Source: Halobellus inordinatus
GTDB taxonomy: Archaea > Halobacteriota > Halobacteria > Halobacteriales > Haloferacaceae
NCBI RefSeq assembly: GCF_024464655.1
Contig: NZ_JANHAV010000003.1
Span: 170,875 to 234,874, forward strand
Direction of reading: 5' to 3'
Length of the DNA: 64,000 bases
The notes beneath the pieces are model-generated. The model saw nothing but the letters and a program-made list of their open reading frames with translations, had not been told where the DNA came from and made no database searches. Positions 36,419-46,725 of the stretch are shown one piece after another. Positions within the stretch are counted from its first letter, which is position 1. Every line of letters begins with the position of its first letter. The position numbers were made by a program, and so were the translations under genes.

Positions 36419-37591
36419 ATGACCGACGAGACACCGCCGACTGCGGCTCCGGACGACGACGCAGACCGGGACCGAACGCAGGAACACCTCGATCACCGCC
36501 GCGAGCGACTGACCGAGTTTCTCGACAGCGAGGGACTCGATGCGATCTGGTTCGGTCAGCCGAGCTCCTTCGCGTGGCTGACGACGGGCAGCAACGTCGT
36601 CGACCGCGACGCCGACGTGGGCGTCGCCGCTGCCGGCTACACCCGCGACGACGGCTTCGTCGCCGTCACCAACAACATCGAAGCCGAACGGCTCGCCGAC
36701 GAGGAACTGCCGGAGCCGTTCGATATCACGTCCGTCCCGTGGTACGAGTCCTCGCTGGCGTCGGCCGTCGCAGACGCGACCGCGGGCGCGGGCGCCGCCG
36801 ACTTCGACGTCCCTGGATTCGACGAACTCGACGCGAGTCGGCTCCGCCGCCCGCTCTCTGCGACGGACGTCGAGCGGTACCGAGCGCTCGGCCGCGACGT
36901 CGCTGACGCGCTCGAACGCGTCGCGCGCGAACTCCAGTCCGGCGACACGGAACACGAGGCCGCCGCGGGGCTCCGCATCTCGCTCGCGACGCTGGGGATC
37001 GAAGCGCCCGTGACGCTCGTCGGCGGCAGCGAGCGCGCGCAGACGTACCGCCACTTCACGCCAACCGGTGCGCAGCTCGGCGACTACGCGCTCGTCTCCG
37101 TGTCGGCCGAGCGCGGCGGGCTCTACGCCAGCGCGACCCGGACGGTCGCGTTCGACAGCGCACCGGCGTGGCTCGCGAGCCGTCACGAGACGGCGATGCG
37201 CGTCGAGGCGTCGGCACTCGACGCGACGCAGCGCGCAGTCGGGGGCAGTGAGAGCAGCGGCACAGCCGGCGACGTCTTCGACGCCATCGCGGGCGCGTAC
37301 GACACACTCGGTGAACCCGACGAGTGGCGAAACCACCACCAGGGCGGCGCTACCGGCTTCGACACGCGTGAGTGGATCGCAGCACCCGAGAGCGACGAGC
37401 CGATCGAGGCACCGCTCGCGTACGCGTACAACCCGACGGTCCGCGGCGCGAAGTCAGAAGACACCGTGCTCGTCACCGAAGACGGGGTCGAAGTCCTGAC
37501 GAGCACCGGCGAGTGGCCCACCCGCTCTGTAACGTCGGCCATCGACGGGTCGGCGTTCACCATCGAGCGGCACGACGTCCGCACGCTCTGA
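36419..37591 (+). CDS. M24 (Xaa-Pro peptidase/creatinase-like) family protein
   Basis: 390 aa. The N-terminal half resembles the creatinase N domain (LTEFLDSEGLDAIWFGQPS), and the C-terminal half has the pita-bread fold layout with HHQGGATGFDTREW. Of the five metal ligands of true M24 peptidases, the two Asp of the central region are not obvious, so it may be a non-catalytic or specialised member. It is divergent from ctaA; the start at 36419 follows a GGAGGT. Confidence 0.72.
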   Translation: MTDETPPTAAPDDDADRDRTQEHLDHRRERLTEFLDSEGLDAIWFGQPSSFAWLTTGSNVVDRDADVGVAAAGYTRDDGFVAVTNNIEAERLADEELPEPFDITSVPWYESSLASAVADATAGAGAADFDVPGFDELDASRLRRPLSATDVERYRALGRDVADALERVARELQSGDTEHEAAAGLRISLATLGIEAPVTLVGGSERAQTYRHFTPTGAQLGDYALVSVSAERGGLYASATRTVAFDSAPAWLASRHETAMRVEASALDATQRAVGGSESSGTAGDVFDAIAGAYDTLGEPDEWRNHHQGGATGFDTREWIAAPESDEPIEAPLAYAYNPTVRGAKSEDTVLVTEDGVEVLTSTGEWPTRSVTSAIDGSAFTIERHDVRTL

Positions 37592-37717
37592 CGCCGGGCT
37601 GGGGACACTCTCCGGGGTAGCACGCCGGCCGTCGTAGCGAGTGACCAATCCGTACGTCGTCTGTCGAATGACGCTTCGACAGATAGCTTTTTTTGTGCAG
37701 CTATCCTCGCCGCCGCT

Positions 37718-39961
37718 ATGGGACTTGACGACGACGCGAGAGAGTATCACCGCGAGGAGCCGCCTGGGAAGATCGAGATCTCGACGACGAAGCCGACGAA
37801 CACCCAGCGTGACCTCTCGCTGGCGTACTCGCCGGGCGTCGCGGCCCCGTGCCGCGACATCGACGCGGACCCGACGCGCGCCTACGAGTACACCGCGAAG
37901 GGGAACCTCGTCGGCGTCGTCTCGAACGGCAGCGCCGTCCTCGGCCTCGGCGACATCGGCGCGCAAGCGTCCAAGCCCGTGATGGAGGGGAAGGGCGTCC
38001 TGTTCAAGCGCTTCGCCGACATCGACGTGTTCGACATCGAACTCGACCTCGACGATCCCGACGCGATCGTCGACACCGTTCGGGCGATGGAGCCGACGTT
38101 CGGCGGCATCAACCTCGAAGACATCAAAGCCCCCGAGTGCTTCGAGATCGAGTCGCAACTGCGCGAGGAGACGGACATTCCGATCTTCCACGACGACCAG
38201 CACGGGACGGCGATCATCTCGGGCGCGGCCCTCCTGAACGCGTCCGACGTCGTCGACAAAGCACTCGAAGACCTGAACGTAGTCTTCTCCGGCGCGGGCG
38301 CGTCCGCGCTCGCGACGGCTCGCTTCTACACCTCCCTCGGCGTGCAGCGAGAGAACATCGTGATGTGTGACTCCTCGGGCGTCATCGGGACCGACCGCGA
38401 GGGGCTCAACGAGTACAAAGCCGAGTTCGCCTCCGACACCGACGACGACACGCTCGAAGAGGCGATGGCTGGCGCGGACGTGTTCGTCGGCCTCTCGGTC
38501 GGCGGCATCGTCTCGCAGGAGATGGTCGCCTCGATGGCGGACGATCCGATCGTCTTCGCGATGGCGAACCCCGACCCCGAGATCAAATACGAGGACGCGA
38601 AGGCCGCCCGCGACGACACCGTGATTATGGCGACCGGGCGCTCGGACTACCCGAATCAGGTGAACAACGTCCTCGGATTCCCGTTCATCTTCCGCGGCGC
38701 ACTCGACGTCCGCGCGACGGAGATCAACGAGGAGATGAAGCGCGCGGCGGCGAAGGCCCTCGCAGAACTCGCCCGACAGGACGTGCCGGACGCCGTCGTG
38801 AAGGCCTACGGCGACCAGCCGCTCCAGTTCGGCCCCGACTACGTCATCCCGAAGCCGCTCGACCCCCGCGTCCTCTTCGAGGTCGCGCCCGCGATCGCGA
38901 AAGCGGCGATGGACTCCGGCTGTGCTCGGAGCGAGGTCGACCTCGAAGCCTACGAGGAGCGCCTGGAGGCGCGCCTCGGCAAGTCTCGCGAGATGATGCG
39001 CGTCGTCCTCAACAAGGCGAAGTCCGACCCCAAGCGGGTCGCGCTCGCGGAGGGCGGCGACGAGAAGATCATCCGCGCGGCCTACCAGATGCAAGAGCAG
39101 GGGATCGCCCAGCCGATCCTCGTCGGCAACGCCGAGGAGATCGCAGAGACCGCCGCCGACCTCGGCCTCGAATTCCAGCCCGAGATCCTCGACCCGCGCA
39201 GCGGCGACTGGGACCACTACGCCGACCGCCTGTACGAACTCCGTCAGCGCGAGGGCGTCACGGAGAACGAGGCGCACGAGCTGATCCGCAGGGACAGCAA
39301 CTACTTCGCCAGCGTGATGGTCGAACAGGGCGACGCCGACGCGATGCTGACGGGGCTGACTCACCACTACCCCTCGGCGCTCCGCCCGCCGCTGCAGATC
39401 ATCGGTACCGCGCCGGACGCAGACTACGCGGCCGGCGTGTATATGCTGACGTTCAAGAACCGCGTCATCTTCGCGGCCGACACGACGGTCAACTTCGACC
39501 CCGACTCGGACGTGCTCGCGGAGATCACGAAGCACACCGGCGAACTCGCCCGGCGGTTCAACGTCGAACCGCGCGCGGCGATGCTGTCGTACTCGAACTT
39601 CGGCAGCGTCGAGAACGCGAGCACCCGGAAGATCCGCGACGCCGTCTCGATGCTCCACGACGACGCCGACATCGACTTCCCCGTCGACGGTGAGATGCAG
39701 GCCGACACCGCCGTCGTCGAGGACATTCTGGAAGGAACCTACGACTTCTCTCAGCTCGACGAGCCCGCGAACGTCCTCGTGTTCCCCAACCTCGAATCCG
39801 GGAACATCGGCTACAAGCTCCTCCAGCGCCTCGGCGGCGCGGAAGCCATCGGGCCGATGCTCGTCGGGATGGACAAGCCGGTGCACGTCCTGCAGCGCGG
39901 CGACGAAGTGAAAGACATCGTCAACCTCGCCGGCGTCGCCGTCGTCGACGCACAGGAGTAA
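37718..39961 (+). CDS. maeB: NADP-type malic enzyme with phosphotransacetylase-like C-terminal domain
   Basis: 747 aa. Residues about 1-430 are the malic enzyme: [12 protein letters not shown] at the start, catalytic Lys region [20 protein letters not shown] and the metal/NAD site [15 protein letters not shown]. Residues about 430-747 resemble phosphate acetyltransferase ([13 protein letters not shown] onward), which in MaeB is regulatory (acetyl-CoA sensing), not catalytic. It makes pyruvate and CO2 from malate. A T-rich stretch (GCTTTTTTT, 37685-37693) about 25-33 bases ahead is the likely TATA region. Confidence 0.93.
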   Translation: MGLDDDAREYHREEPPGKIEISTTKPTNTQRDLSLAYSPGVAAPCRDIDADPTRAYEYTAKGNLVGVVSNGSAVLGLGDIGAQASKPVMEGKGVLFKRFADIDVFDIELDLDDPDAIVDTVRAMEPTFGGINLEDIKAPECFEIESQLREETDIPIFHDDQHGTAIISGAALLNASDVVDKALEDLNVVFSGAGASALATARFYTSLGVQRENIVMCDSSGVIGTDREGLNEYKAEFASDTDDDTLEEAMAGADVFVGLSVGGIVSQEMVASMADDPIVFAMANPDPEIKYEDAKAARDDTVIMATGRSDYPNQVNNVLGFPFIFRGALDVRATEINEEMKRAAAKALAELARQDVPDAVVKAYGDQPLQFGPDYVIPKPLDPRVLFEVAPAIAKAAMDSGCARSEVDLEAYEERLEARLGKSREMMRVVLNKAKSDPKRVALAEGGDEKIIRAAYQMQEQGIAQPILVGNAEEIAETAADLGLEFQPEILDPRSGDWDHYADRLYELRQREGVTENEAHELIRRDSNYFASVMVEQGDADAMLTGLTHHYPSALRPPLQIIGTAPDADYAAGVYMLTFKNRVIFAADTTVNFDPDSDVLAEITKHTGELARRFNVEPRAAMLSYSNFGSVENASTRKIRDAVSMLHDDADIDFPVDGEMQADTAVVEDILEGTYDFSQLDEPANVLVFPNLESGNIGYKLLQRLGGAEAIGPMLVGMDKPVHVLQRGDEVKDIVNLAGVAVVDAQE

Positions 39962-39992
39962 TCGCGCCACTGCGGGCGCGTTCGTACGCCGA

Positions 39993-40670
39993 TCAGTCGC
40001 TCGCGCGATTCTCGAACCGCGACGGCGGCGGGAACTGCGGGTCGTTCCCGTCGCGGACGTCGTCGGCGAGGCCCGTCTCCCGCGTTCCGGTGTCGATCGG
40101 GTCGGGGAGGACACAGCGGTCGGCGCGCCGGTTCACGTGCGCGTAGTCCTGCGGCGCGTTCGCGAGCGGGTGTGCGGGATTCTCTCGGCCGTCGATTCGC
40201 GCCGCTCGGAGTTCGTCGAAGCCGGCGATGCGGGCGCGGATGCCGCGCCAGTGGGACTCGCTGCCCGGCGGGATCCGCTCGACGCCGTGCGGCCGCCACT
40301 CGGTGTCGCCGCCGGCTCCGGCCAGCACTTCGCTGTTGACTGCGGCCGCGAGGTCGTCGTGGTCGACGAGGACGCCGACGCGGGCGTTCCCGGGCGTCCT
40401 GGCCGCGAGCACGTCGAGACCCAGATGGAGCGCGCGATATTCGGCGACGTTGTTGTTCGGCGCAGTGTCGGGCAGGGAGACCCGCGCGACGCGGGTCCCG
40501 TCCCGGGTCTCGATCACGGCACCGAGGCCGCCGCCGGCACCGTCGCGGCGATAGGACCCGTCGGTCGCGACGTAGAAGTGTCGATGGTGGGTGCGCGGCG
40601 GATGCGCGATGTGTGGCGTCGGCGAGTCGTCAAACAGGTCACGGAGCGTCGGACGGCCGTGAGCGGCCAT
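39993..40670 (-). CDS. rnhA: ribonuclease HI family protein
   Basis: 225 aa. The RNase H domain begins near residue 32 with Asp37 (VATDGSY), then Glu77 (NNVAEYRAL) and Asp103/Asp105 (LVDHDD), three of the acidic catalytic residues. Long N- and C-terminal extensions surround it; the latter (about 140-225) contains PDPIDTG and looks disordered. The reaction is removal of RNA from RNA/DNA hybrids. Start: the ATG at 40668-40670, preferred over a TTG five codons upstream. Confidence 0.85.
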   Translation of the reverse strand: MAAHGRPTLRDLFDDSPTPHIAHPPRTHHRHFYVATDGSYRRDGAGGGLGAVIETRDGTRVARVSLPDTAPNNNVAEYRALHLGLDVLAARTPGNARVGVLVDHDDLAAAVNSEVLAGAGGDTEWRPHGVERIPPGSESHWRGIRARIAGFDELRAARIDGRENPAHPLANAPQDYAHVNRRADRCVLPDPIDTGTRETGLADDVRDGNDPQFPPPSRFENRASD

Positions 40671-40844
40671 ACCCCTGCTAGCCAACGCGGATTCTTAAAT
40701 ATATCCTCGATAACGGTGCGAGCGTATATAAAGCAGACCCGAACAGGTGGGTGCAGTCCATCGAGAGTCCGCTACCGGCCGAGACACGAACGTTCGGTCC
40801 GACCCAGGCCAAACGCTTAGACGGCGACCGGCCAATACTCCCGT

Positions 40845-41393
40845 ATGGCTCAGATCCAGACGCTGACCGCTCGCGATCTGATGACGACCGACGTGGAGAC
40901 GGTGTCCGTCGACGACGACGTGAGCGAGGTGCTCAGCCGGCTCGCCCGCGCGGACTTCAACGGCTACCCCGTCGTCGACGAGGACGGCTCGCTCGCGGGG
41001 ATCGTCACCCAGCACGACCTCGTCGGGTTGTTCCAGACGCAGGACCGGACGCTGTGGATCCCCGTCGGCTTTCCGCCGTTTCTGGAGACGCTCACCTACG
41101 CGGTCGACGTCTCCTGGGACGACCTCGATCTCGGCATCGACCTCCTGCGGAACACGAACAAGCCGATCAGCGGGGTGATGACGTCGGACGTCGTGACCGT
41201 CGGACCCGACACGTCGATCGACAAGATTCTGGACCTGCTGGCCGACGACGAGCGCGACATCAACCGGCTGCCGGTGCTCGACGACGGCGAACTCGTCGGG
41301 ATCGTCGCCCGCCAGGACGTGATCCGCGCGATTCGGGACGAGCGACGTGCCACTGAGGCGGGAGCCGAAGCCGGCGAGTCGGGCACGGAGTGA
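40845..41393 (+). CDS. CBS-domain pair protein
   Basis: 182 aa. Two CBS motifs: residues about 8-75 (ARDLMTTDVETVSVDDDVSE) and about 108-170 (ISGVMTSDVVTVGPDTSIDK), with a WIPVGFPPFLETL insertion between them. CBS pairs bind adenosyl ligands such as AMP, ATP or SAM and usually regulate a partner; no fused effector domain is present. The start at 40845 is the first sensible ATG. Confidence 0.85.
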   Translation: MAQIQTLTARDLMTTDVETVSVDDDVSEVLSRLARADFNGYPVVDEDGSLAGIVTQHDLVGLFQTQDRTLWIPVGFPPFLETLTYAVDVSWDDLDLGIDLLRNTNKPISGVMTSDVVTVGPDTSIDKILDLLADDERDINRLPVLDDGELVGIVARQDVIRAIRDERRATEAGAEAGESGTE

Positions 41394-41441
41394 ACGCCGG
41401 GAGAGCGAAACGTTGAGGGCGGCCGCCACCGCACCTTCGCT

Positions 41442-42368
41442 GTGACCCGGTATCGAAACCTCCTCTTATTCGTCCTCCTCGCGGCGGCGTGGGGCTCCGC
41501 GTTTATGGCGATCAAGGCGGGACTGGAGTTCATCCCGCCGGTGCTCTTCGCAGCGCTCCGGTACGACGTCGCCGGCCTGTTAATGCTCGCGTACGCGTTC
41601 TACGCGACCGACCAACTCATCCCACAGACGCGCGGCCAGTGGGCCCTCGTCGGCATCGGCGCGACGCTTCTCATCGCGGGCTATCACACGCTGCTTTTCA
41701 TCGGCGAGACCGACCCGGCCGTCACCTCGGCGGCAGCGGCGGTCATCGTGAGTCTCAGTCCCGTGTTGACCACGGGGTTCGCGCGCGTGTTCCTCCCAGA
41801 GGAGCGGCTCACGACTGTCGGCATCGTGGGGCTCTTGCTCGGCCTCGTCGGCGTCGCAATCCTCTCGAACCCCGATCCGAACAACCTCCTCACCGGGGGT
41901 GCGGTCGCGAAACTGCTCATCTTCGGCGCGGCCGCGGCGTTCGCACTCGGGTCGGTTTTGACTTCCCGCATCGACGCCTCGCTGCCGATCGAGACGATGG
42001 AAGCGTGGTCGATGGTCGGCGGCGCGCTGATAATGCACGGCGTCAGCGTCGGTATCGGCGAGTCGTTCGCCGACGTCGTGTGGACCGTCGAATCGATCGC
42101 GGCGCTCGCGTACCTCTCGATCGTCGCGAGCGCGCTCGGCTTTCTGGTCTACTTCGATCTCTTGGAGCGCCTCGGAGCAATCGAGATCAACCTCGTCTCC
42201 TACGTCGCTCCGGTGTTCGCCGCGCTCGCCGGCTGGGCCGTCCTCGACGAGGTCCCGACGACCTACACCGTCGTCGGCTTTCTCGTGATCTTCGTCGGCT
42301 TTCTCCTCCTCAAGCGGCGGGCGATCCGCGCGGAGTTGCCGCGGCTCAGACGGCTGGTCCGCTCGTAG
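41442..42368 (+). CDS. DMT-superfamily (EamA) transporter
   Basis: 308 aa from a GTG at 41442. Ten hydrophobic segments in two EamA repeats (AAWGSAFMAIKAGLEFIPP in the first; a second repeat from about residue 160). Such proteins export amino acids or metabolites; the substrate is unknown. It is 48 bases after the CBS gene and may be co-transcribed. Confidence 0.87.
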   Translation: MTRYRNLLLFVLLAAAWGSAFMAIKAGLEFIPPVLFAALRYDVAGLLMLAYAFYATDQLIPQTRGQWALVGIGATLLIAGYHTLLFIGETDPAVTSAAAAVIVSLSPVLTTGFARVFLPEERLTTVGIVGLLLGLVGVAILSNPDPNNLLTGGAVAKLLIFGAAAAFALGSVLTSRIDASLPIETMEAWSMVGGALIMHGVSVGIGESFADVVWTVESIAALAYLSIVASALGFLVYFDLLERLGAIEINLVSYVAPVFAALAGWAVLDEVPTTYTVVGFLVIFVGFLLLKRRAIRAELPRLRRLVRS

Positions 42369-42407
42369 CGTTCGCGACCCACACAGAAGAAGTCCGCTCG
42401 CTTCGGG

Positions 42408-43022
42408 TTACAGTTCGACGTCTTCGGTGTGGAACGCGCCCTCGTCGACTTCGGGGTCGTACTCCTCGACCGCGGTGAGGACCATCTCCAGCGTCGCCGT
42501 GGGACTCCAGCGGGCCGTGTTGATCGAGAGGTCGTAGAAGGACTGATCCGACACGTCGATGTCGTAGTAGGATTTGTACCGTCCGGCCTCGCTGACCTCG
42601 CGAACCCGCATTTCGGCTTCCATCTCCTCGCGGTCCCGCGTGCGCTCGACGCGCACCTCCTCGGGGGCGTCGAGCCAGATCCGGAGGTCGGCGCGGTTGC
42701 CGGCGAGCCAGCCGGCGAGCCGCGATTCGAGGATGAACGGCTTGCTCGACGCCCCCCACTTCTCGGCGATCGTTCGGAGGCGACGGTCCAGCGCGCGGTC
42801 GATCTCGTCGGTCTCGTCGGTCTTCGCGATGAGTTGTGAGAGCGACAGGTCCCGCTCGTCGGCGAGGTCGCGGAAGATGTCGCCGCCGGAGACGTAGCCG
42901 CAGTCGAGCGCCGACGACAGCCCCTCACAGAGAGTCGTCGCGCCACAGCCCGGCGGTCCCGAAACCGTGATGAAGAGGTTGCTGTCGACCGACCGCGCCG
43001 TCGGGACGTCGTCGTCTGTCAT
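42408..43022 (-). CDS. cmk: (d)CMP kinase, archaeal type
   Basis: 204 aa. P-loop SGPPGCGATTL near the start, CGYVSGGDIFRDLADE, and lid-type RIWLDAPEEVRVERTRDRE. The layout matches archaeal cytidylate kinases. It phosphorylates CMP and dCMP using ATP. The ATG at 43020-43022 was chosen over one ten codons upstream. It is convergent with the DMT transporter. Confidence 0.85.
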   Translation of the reverse strand: MTDDDVPTARSVDSNLFITVSGPPGCGATTLCEGLSSALDCGYVSGGDIFRDLADERDLSLSQLIAKTDETDEIDRALDRRLRTIAEKWGASSKPFILESRLAGWLAGNRADLRIWLDAPEEVRVERTRDREEMEAEMRVREVSEAGRYKSYYDIDVSDQSFYDLSINTARWSPTATLEMVLTAVEEYDPEVDEGAFHTEDVEL

Positions 43023-43372
43023 AGACGTTCGGGACTTACCGCCTGAGCACAAAAATCCGCGGGACTGAAGGGCGCTTCGCCGTTCGAGAGCACGTCACGA
43101 GGCGGTCCTCACCACGGGCATCGTACACACGGAGGGGGTGAGACTCACCGTGCTACCATCGCCGACGGTCGACCAAGTGTGGGGACGGCTGCTTGCACTG
43201 TCGGAACGCCATCGAAGGATTAGATCGCCGTATAAATCGTCTCGGACGCTTTCAGTCTGCAATAAAACGTATTAGCCGGCGGCTTCTCGCGTGAACGAAT
43301 ATGAAGTGACGGGAACGCTCTGGCGGCTATATGACCCCTGCTACCGTAGTAGTGATCGAGGTGTCCCCGTAA
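43023..43372. other. 350-base intergenic region with no supportable gene
   Basis: No open frame with haloarchaeal codon bias, no tRNA-like or RNA gene-like sequence was recognised. An AT-richer stretch at about 43215-43310 contains candidate promoter boxes (for example CGTATAAAT at about 43229-43237 and AATAAAACG at about 43261) but none is well spaced for the downstream ATG at 43373. Confidence 0.5.
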
Positions 43373-43654
43373 ATGTCGAACTCCCACCGCCCGTTTGGTT
43401 CCGAGCGGATCGGTCGCATCCGTGAGGTGATCGAGTCGCCGCCGGCCTCCCTCCAGGCCCCGATCAAGTTTCTCGCTGCGCCGGTCCGGTTCGTGTCTTT
43501 CTGGGCCGCCGTTGCCCTCCCGTTTCTGTATCTGCCCCTTCTCGCCGGCGGCCTCGAAGGGAGCGAACCGAACGCGTTCGTCGCCCTCCTCGCCGTGAAC
43601 GCTGTCGCGCTCGTCGTGGGACACAGCTACCACACCGACAGCGACGCCCGGTGA
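43373..43654 (+). CDS. small haloarchaeal membrane protein
   Basis: 93 aa. A soluble N-terminal half (residues about 1-38) is followed by two hydrophobic segments (about 39-60 and 67-84) and a short polar tail. No motif recognised. Codon bias and a clear start support it as real. The function is unknown; downstream is the DUF1684 gene after a 128-base gap. Confidence 0.6.
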   Translation: MSNSHRPFGSERIGRIREVIESPPASLQAPIKFLAAPVRFVSFWAAVALPFLYLPLLAGGLEGSEPNAFVALLAVNAVALVVGHSYHTDSDAR

Positions 43655-43782
43655 CGGAAGACAGGTAGTGGAGGCCGTCCTCGCCGTCCATCTGGCTCGC
43701 CCGCTCTGGACTGCCGAGAGCGATTCGCAACGACTCGCAGCAGAACCGTCAAACGTTACGGCACGGCGCGCGTGGATTCGAT

Positions 43783-44379
43783 ATGACCGAGACACACGAC
43801 TCGTCGGAATCAGATCAGTCCGACGATTCGGCGGCGTACGTCGCAGAGCTGCGAGCAAATCGCGAGGAGAAAGACGAGTTCTTCGGCTCGCATCCGCAGT
43901 CGCCCATTCCCCCGGAGCACCGCGATTCGTTCGACGGGCTGGCGTACTTCGATCCCGCGCCGGATCTCCGCGTCGAGGCGACGGTCACCGCTCACGACGA
44001 CCCCGAGCCGGTGCCGATGGAGACGACCGCCGGTAACGAAGTGCGGTACGTTCGCGTCGTCACCTTCGCGTTCGAACTCGTCGGAGAGACCCACGAGGTC
44101 CACGGCTACAAACAGCGTCCGGACGACGACGAAGAGCCGATATTCGTCCCGTTCCGCGACAAGACGACCGGACAGGAGACCTACCGCGGCGGGCGGTACA
44201 TCGAACTGCACCCCGAGGGCGACCTCGCCGACGACGAGACGGTCGTGCTCGATTTCAATCTCGCGTACACCCCCTTTTGCGCGTTCAGCGAGACGTTCGA
44301 GTGTCCGCTCCCACCCGAGGAGAACTGGCTGGAGACGGCGATCCGAGCGGGCGAGCGCGACTGGTCGCCGTCCGAGTGA
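43783..44379 (+). CDS. DUF1684 family protein
   Basis: 198 aa. Motifs PFRDKTTGQETYRGGRYIEL and VVLDFNLAYTPFCAFSE with PLPPEENWL are hallmarks of DUF1684, a beta-rich family of unknown function in archaea and bacteria. The first 25 residues are acidic and variable. Start at 43783 (ATG). Confidence 0.88.
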   Translation: MTETHDSSESDQSDDSAAYVAELRANREEKDEFFGSHPQSPIPPEHRDSFDGLAYFDPAPDLRVEATVTAHDDPEPVPMETTAGNEVRYVRVVTFAFELVGETHEVHGYKQRPDDDEEPIFVPFRDKTTGQETYRGGRYIELHPEGDLADDETVVLDFNLAYTPFCAFSETFECPLPPEENWLETAIRAGERDWSPSE

Positions 44380-44481
44380 GCGGGTAGTCACGGTCCCGCA
44401 CTATCGTGAGTCTGCGGCGCTCGAAACTCGCGGGCGACGAGGGGGCGAAAGGTGTTTGGTGCGCACGGACGACCCACAGGT

Positions 44482-45573
44482 ATGGACCCGCGAATCCGCG
44501 AACACGCAGGGATCGTCGCCGACCACTCGGCCGACATCGAGGCCGGCGACCGCGTCGTGATCAGCGCGCCGGCCGCCGCAGAGGACCTCGTGGTCGCACT
44601 CCACGAGGAGTGCGCCGACAGAGGGGCCCATCCCGTCTCGCTGAACAGCGACTCGCGTGCGACGCGGGCGTTCCTCCGCAACCACGACGGCGACTTCGAG
44701 ACGCCGGAGCACCTGCTCGCGATGTACGAGGAGATGGACGTCTACATCGCCGTCCGCGGCGACGTCAACGCCACCGAGACGGCCGACGTCGCCCCAGAGC
44801 GCAACGCCGCCTACCGGCGCGCGATGAAGCCGGTCCTCCAAGAGCGGCTCTCGAAGACGTGGTGTCTCACGCAGTATCCCACGTCCGGGAACGCCCAGCT
44901 CGCGGGGATGAGCACCGAAGCCTACGAGGGATTCGTCTGGGACGCCGTCAGCCTCGACTGGGAGGCCCAACGCGAGCACCAGGCGCAGATGGTCGAGATC
45001 CTCGACGAGGCCGACGAGATCCGGATCAAGTCGGGCGAGGAGACCGACGTGACGATGCGCCTCGCGGGCAACAAGACGCTCAACGACTTCGGCGAGAAGA
45101 ACCTCCCCGGTGGGGAAGTGTTCACCGCGCCAGTGCGGGACTCCGTCGAAGGCGAGGTGTACTTCGATATGCCGCTCTATCGCCAGGGTCGTGAGATCGA
45201 AGACGTCCGCGTCCGGTTCGAGGACGGCCGCGTCGAATCCTACAGCGCCGGTCGGAACGAGGACGTGTTAGACGGGATCTTCGAGACCGACGAGGGGGCG
45301 CGCTACCTCGGCGAACTCGGGATCGGGATGAACCGCGCGATCGACCATTTCACCTACAATATGCTGTTCGACGAGAAGATGGGCGATACGGTCCATATGG
45401 CCGTCGGCTCGGCGTACCCCGAGACCGTCGGGGAGGAGAACGAGCGCAACGAGAGCGCCGAGCACGTCGATATGATCGTCGATATGAGCGAGGATTCGGT
45501 CATCGAGGTCGACGGCGAGGTCGTCCAGCGCAACGGGACGTTCGTCTTCGAAGACGGCTTCGACGAAGCGTAA
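44482..45573 (+). CDS. M29-family aminopeptidase
   Basis: 363 aa. The metal-binding segment GGEVFTAPVRDSVEG and late GIGMNRAIDHFTYNMLFDEK, with DTVHMAVGSAYPE and EHVDMIVDM, match the M29 (AmpS/aminopeptidase T) family, which uses two divalent metals (zinc or cobalt) to remove N-terminal residues. ATG at 44482 chosen over one ten codons upstream because MDPRIREHA aligns with the family start. Cytoplasmic. Confidence 0.88.
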   Translation: MDPRIREHAGIVADHSADIEAGDRVVISAPAAAEDLVVALHEECADRGAHPVSLNSDSRATRAFLRNHDGDFETPEHLLAMYEEMDVYIAVRGDVNATETADVAPERNAAYRRAMKPVLQERLSKTWCLTQYPTSGNAQLAGMSTEAYEGFVWDAVSLDWEAQREHQAQMVEILDEADEIRIKSGEETDVTMRLAGNKTLNDFGEKNLPGGEVFTAPVRDSVEGEVYFDMPLYRQGREIEDVRVRFEDGRVESYSAGRNEDVLDGIFETDEGARYLGELGIGMNRAIDHFTYNMLFDEKMGDTVHMAVGSAYPETVGEENERNESAEHVDMIVDMSEDSVIEVDGEVVQRNGTFVFEDGFDEA

Positions 45574-45601
45574 GATCCGGCTCTCTCGCCACCAGCCGGC
45601 G

Positions 45602-46654
45602 TCACTCCCAACTGAGCCCAATCGAATTTTCCGGCGCGTCGAGCGGACTCTTCGGCAGCCCCGGCTGCACGTCGGGATCGTTGTAGCCCGCGGGCGCGAC
45701 GTCGTTCGGGCCATCGGGGTAGAACAGCGACGCGAGCAGTTGAATGTGATCGCGGCCGACGCCGAGTTCGAACTGGCCGCCGCCGTAGAGTGAGACGTCG
45801 CGCGCTTCGGCCCACTCGATCGTCTCGAACAGGGACTCGACGGTCCCGAAGCGTGAGGGCTTGATGTTCAGCCACTCCGGCTCGAACGGTCGCGCTTCGA
45901 CGGATTCGACGCCCGTGATCGGGTAGTCCCACGACACGCGGCCTTCCTCGCCGTCAAAGAGCGGTCGCGTCTCCGATGTGAGTCCAGGGTCCTCGATGAC
46001 GGCCTCGGGGAAGGCATCGAGCAGTCGCCCGTAGAGATTCGGATCGGGTTCGGTGTCGACCTGCGTCCCCTCGTAGAGCCCTTTCAGATCCAAAATCCGA
46101 ACCGCATCGGTCGCGGCGGCCGCCTCCACGACCTCGTCAGTCCACTCGGCTGTCGGATCCAGTTTGAACTCGGTGTCGGGATACGCGTCGAGAATCGCAT
46201 CGAGACGGTCGGTCGTCGGCGGGTCGCCGAGGCGCGTCGAGACGACGAAGCGGAGCGGCGCGGGATCGCGGTCGACCGCCTCAGCCAGCGAAAGGGCGTT
46301 CTGCCGGAGCGCGAGATCCAGCGCGGCCGACTCGACCGCCCAGCGCCGGTAGTGCCGCGCCGTCTCACGCTCGGGCGACTTCGTCGGGAACAGGTCGACG
46401 TCGTCCAGATGCGCCGAGAACGACGCGAACGTGTACTCGCCCGCGAAATCGAACGCCGGCGCGTCCGCGAGCGCGTCGTGATCTTCGGTGTCGTAGGCGA
46501 CGTCCTCGCCGCGGCCGGTGTGACCCGCACCGGAGAGACGGAACGTCGTCGTCGTTCTGACGAATCCGCTCGACGTGTCGCGGTCGCGTCGCGTTCGGTC
46601 GGTCGATTCGATCGAGAGCGGGAGGTCGGCGACAGCGTCGAAGAGATCGCTCAT
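45602..46654 (-). CDS. enolase-superfamily (muconate cycloisomerase-like) protein
   Basis: 350 aa from an ATG at 46652-46654. The C-terminal barrel has EFKLDPTAEWTDEVV, the metal-ligand Asp/Glu row (VRILDLKG, AVIEDPG) and an SRFGTVESLFETIEWAE strand, as in mandelate racemase/muconate lactonizing enzymes. The N-terminal capping domain is less conserved. The substrate is unknown. The long open frame beyond this start is antisense to pdxS and was rejected. Confidence 0.78.
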   Translation of the reverse strand: MSDLFDAVADLPLSIESTDRTRRDRDTSSGFVRTTTTFRLSGAGHTGRGEDVAYDTEDHDALADAPAFDFAGEYTFASFSAHLDDVDLFPTKSPERETARHYRRWAVESAALDLALRQNALSLAEAVDRDPAPLRFVVSTRLGDPPTTDRLDAILDAYPDTEFKLDPTAEWTDEVVEAAAATDAVRILDLKGLYEGTQVDTEPDPNLYGRLLDAFPEAVIEDPGLTSETRPLFDGEEGRVSWDYPITGVESVEARPFEPEWLNIKPSRFGTVESLFETIEWAEARDVSLYGGGQFELGVGRDHIQLLASLFYPDGPNDVAPAGYNDPDVQPGLPKSPLDAPENSIGLSWE

Positions 46655-46725
46655 CGAATCAGGGTACGCGTGGCGCGGGCAAAAGCGTGGGCGGTGGTGC
46701 GGTGGTGACCGGCGGCCGAGAGGCG

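Noticed and set aside
35435..37339. 634-residue minus-strand open frame reaching over the M24 gene
   Set aside because: Only the part from 36277 down is heme A synthase; the upstream part is antisense to the divergent gene.
37454..40114. 886-residue minus-strand open frame
   Set aside because: It lies antisense to the well-supported malic enzyme gene and its residues (runs of Val, Arg, Asp) have no family resemblance.
43220..43858. Minus-strand frame across the 43.2-43.9 kb gap
   Set aside because: Antisense to the small membrane gene; composition unlike haloarchaeal proteins (low acidity).
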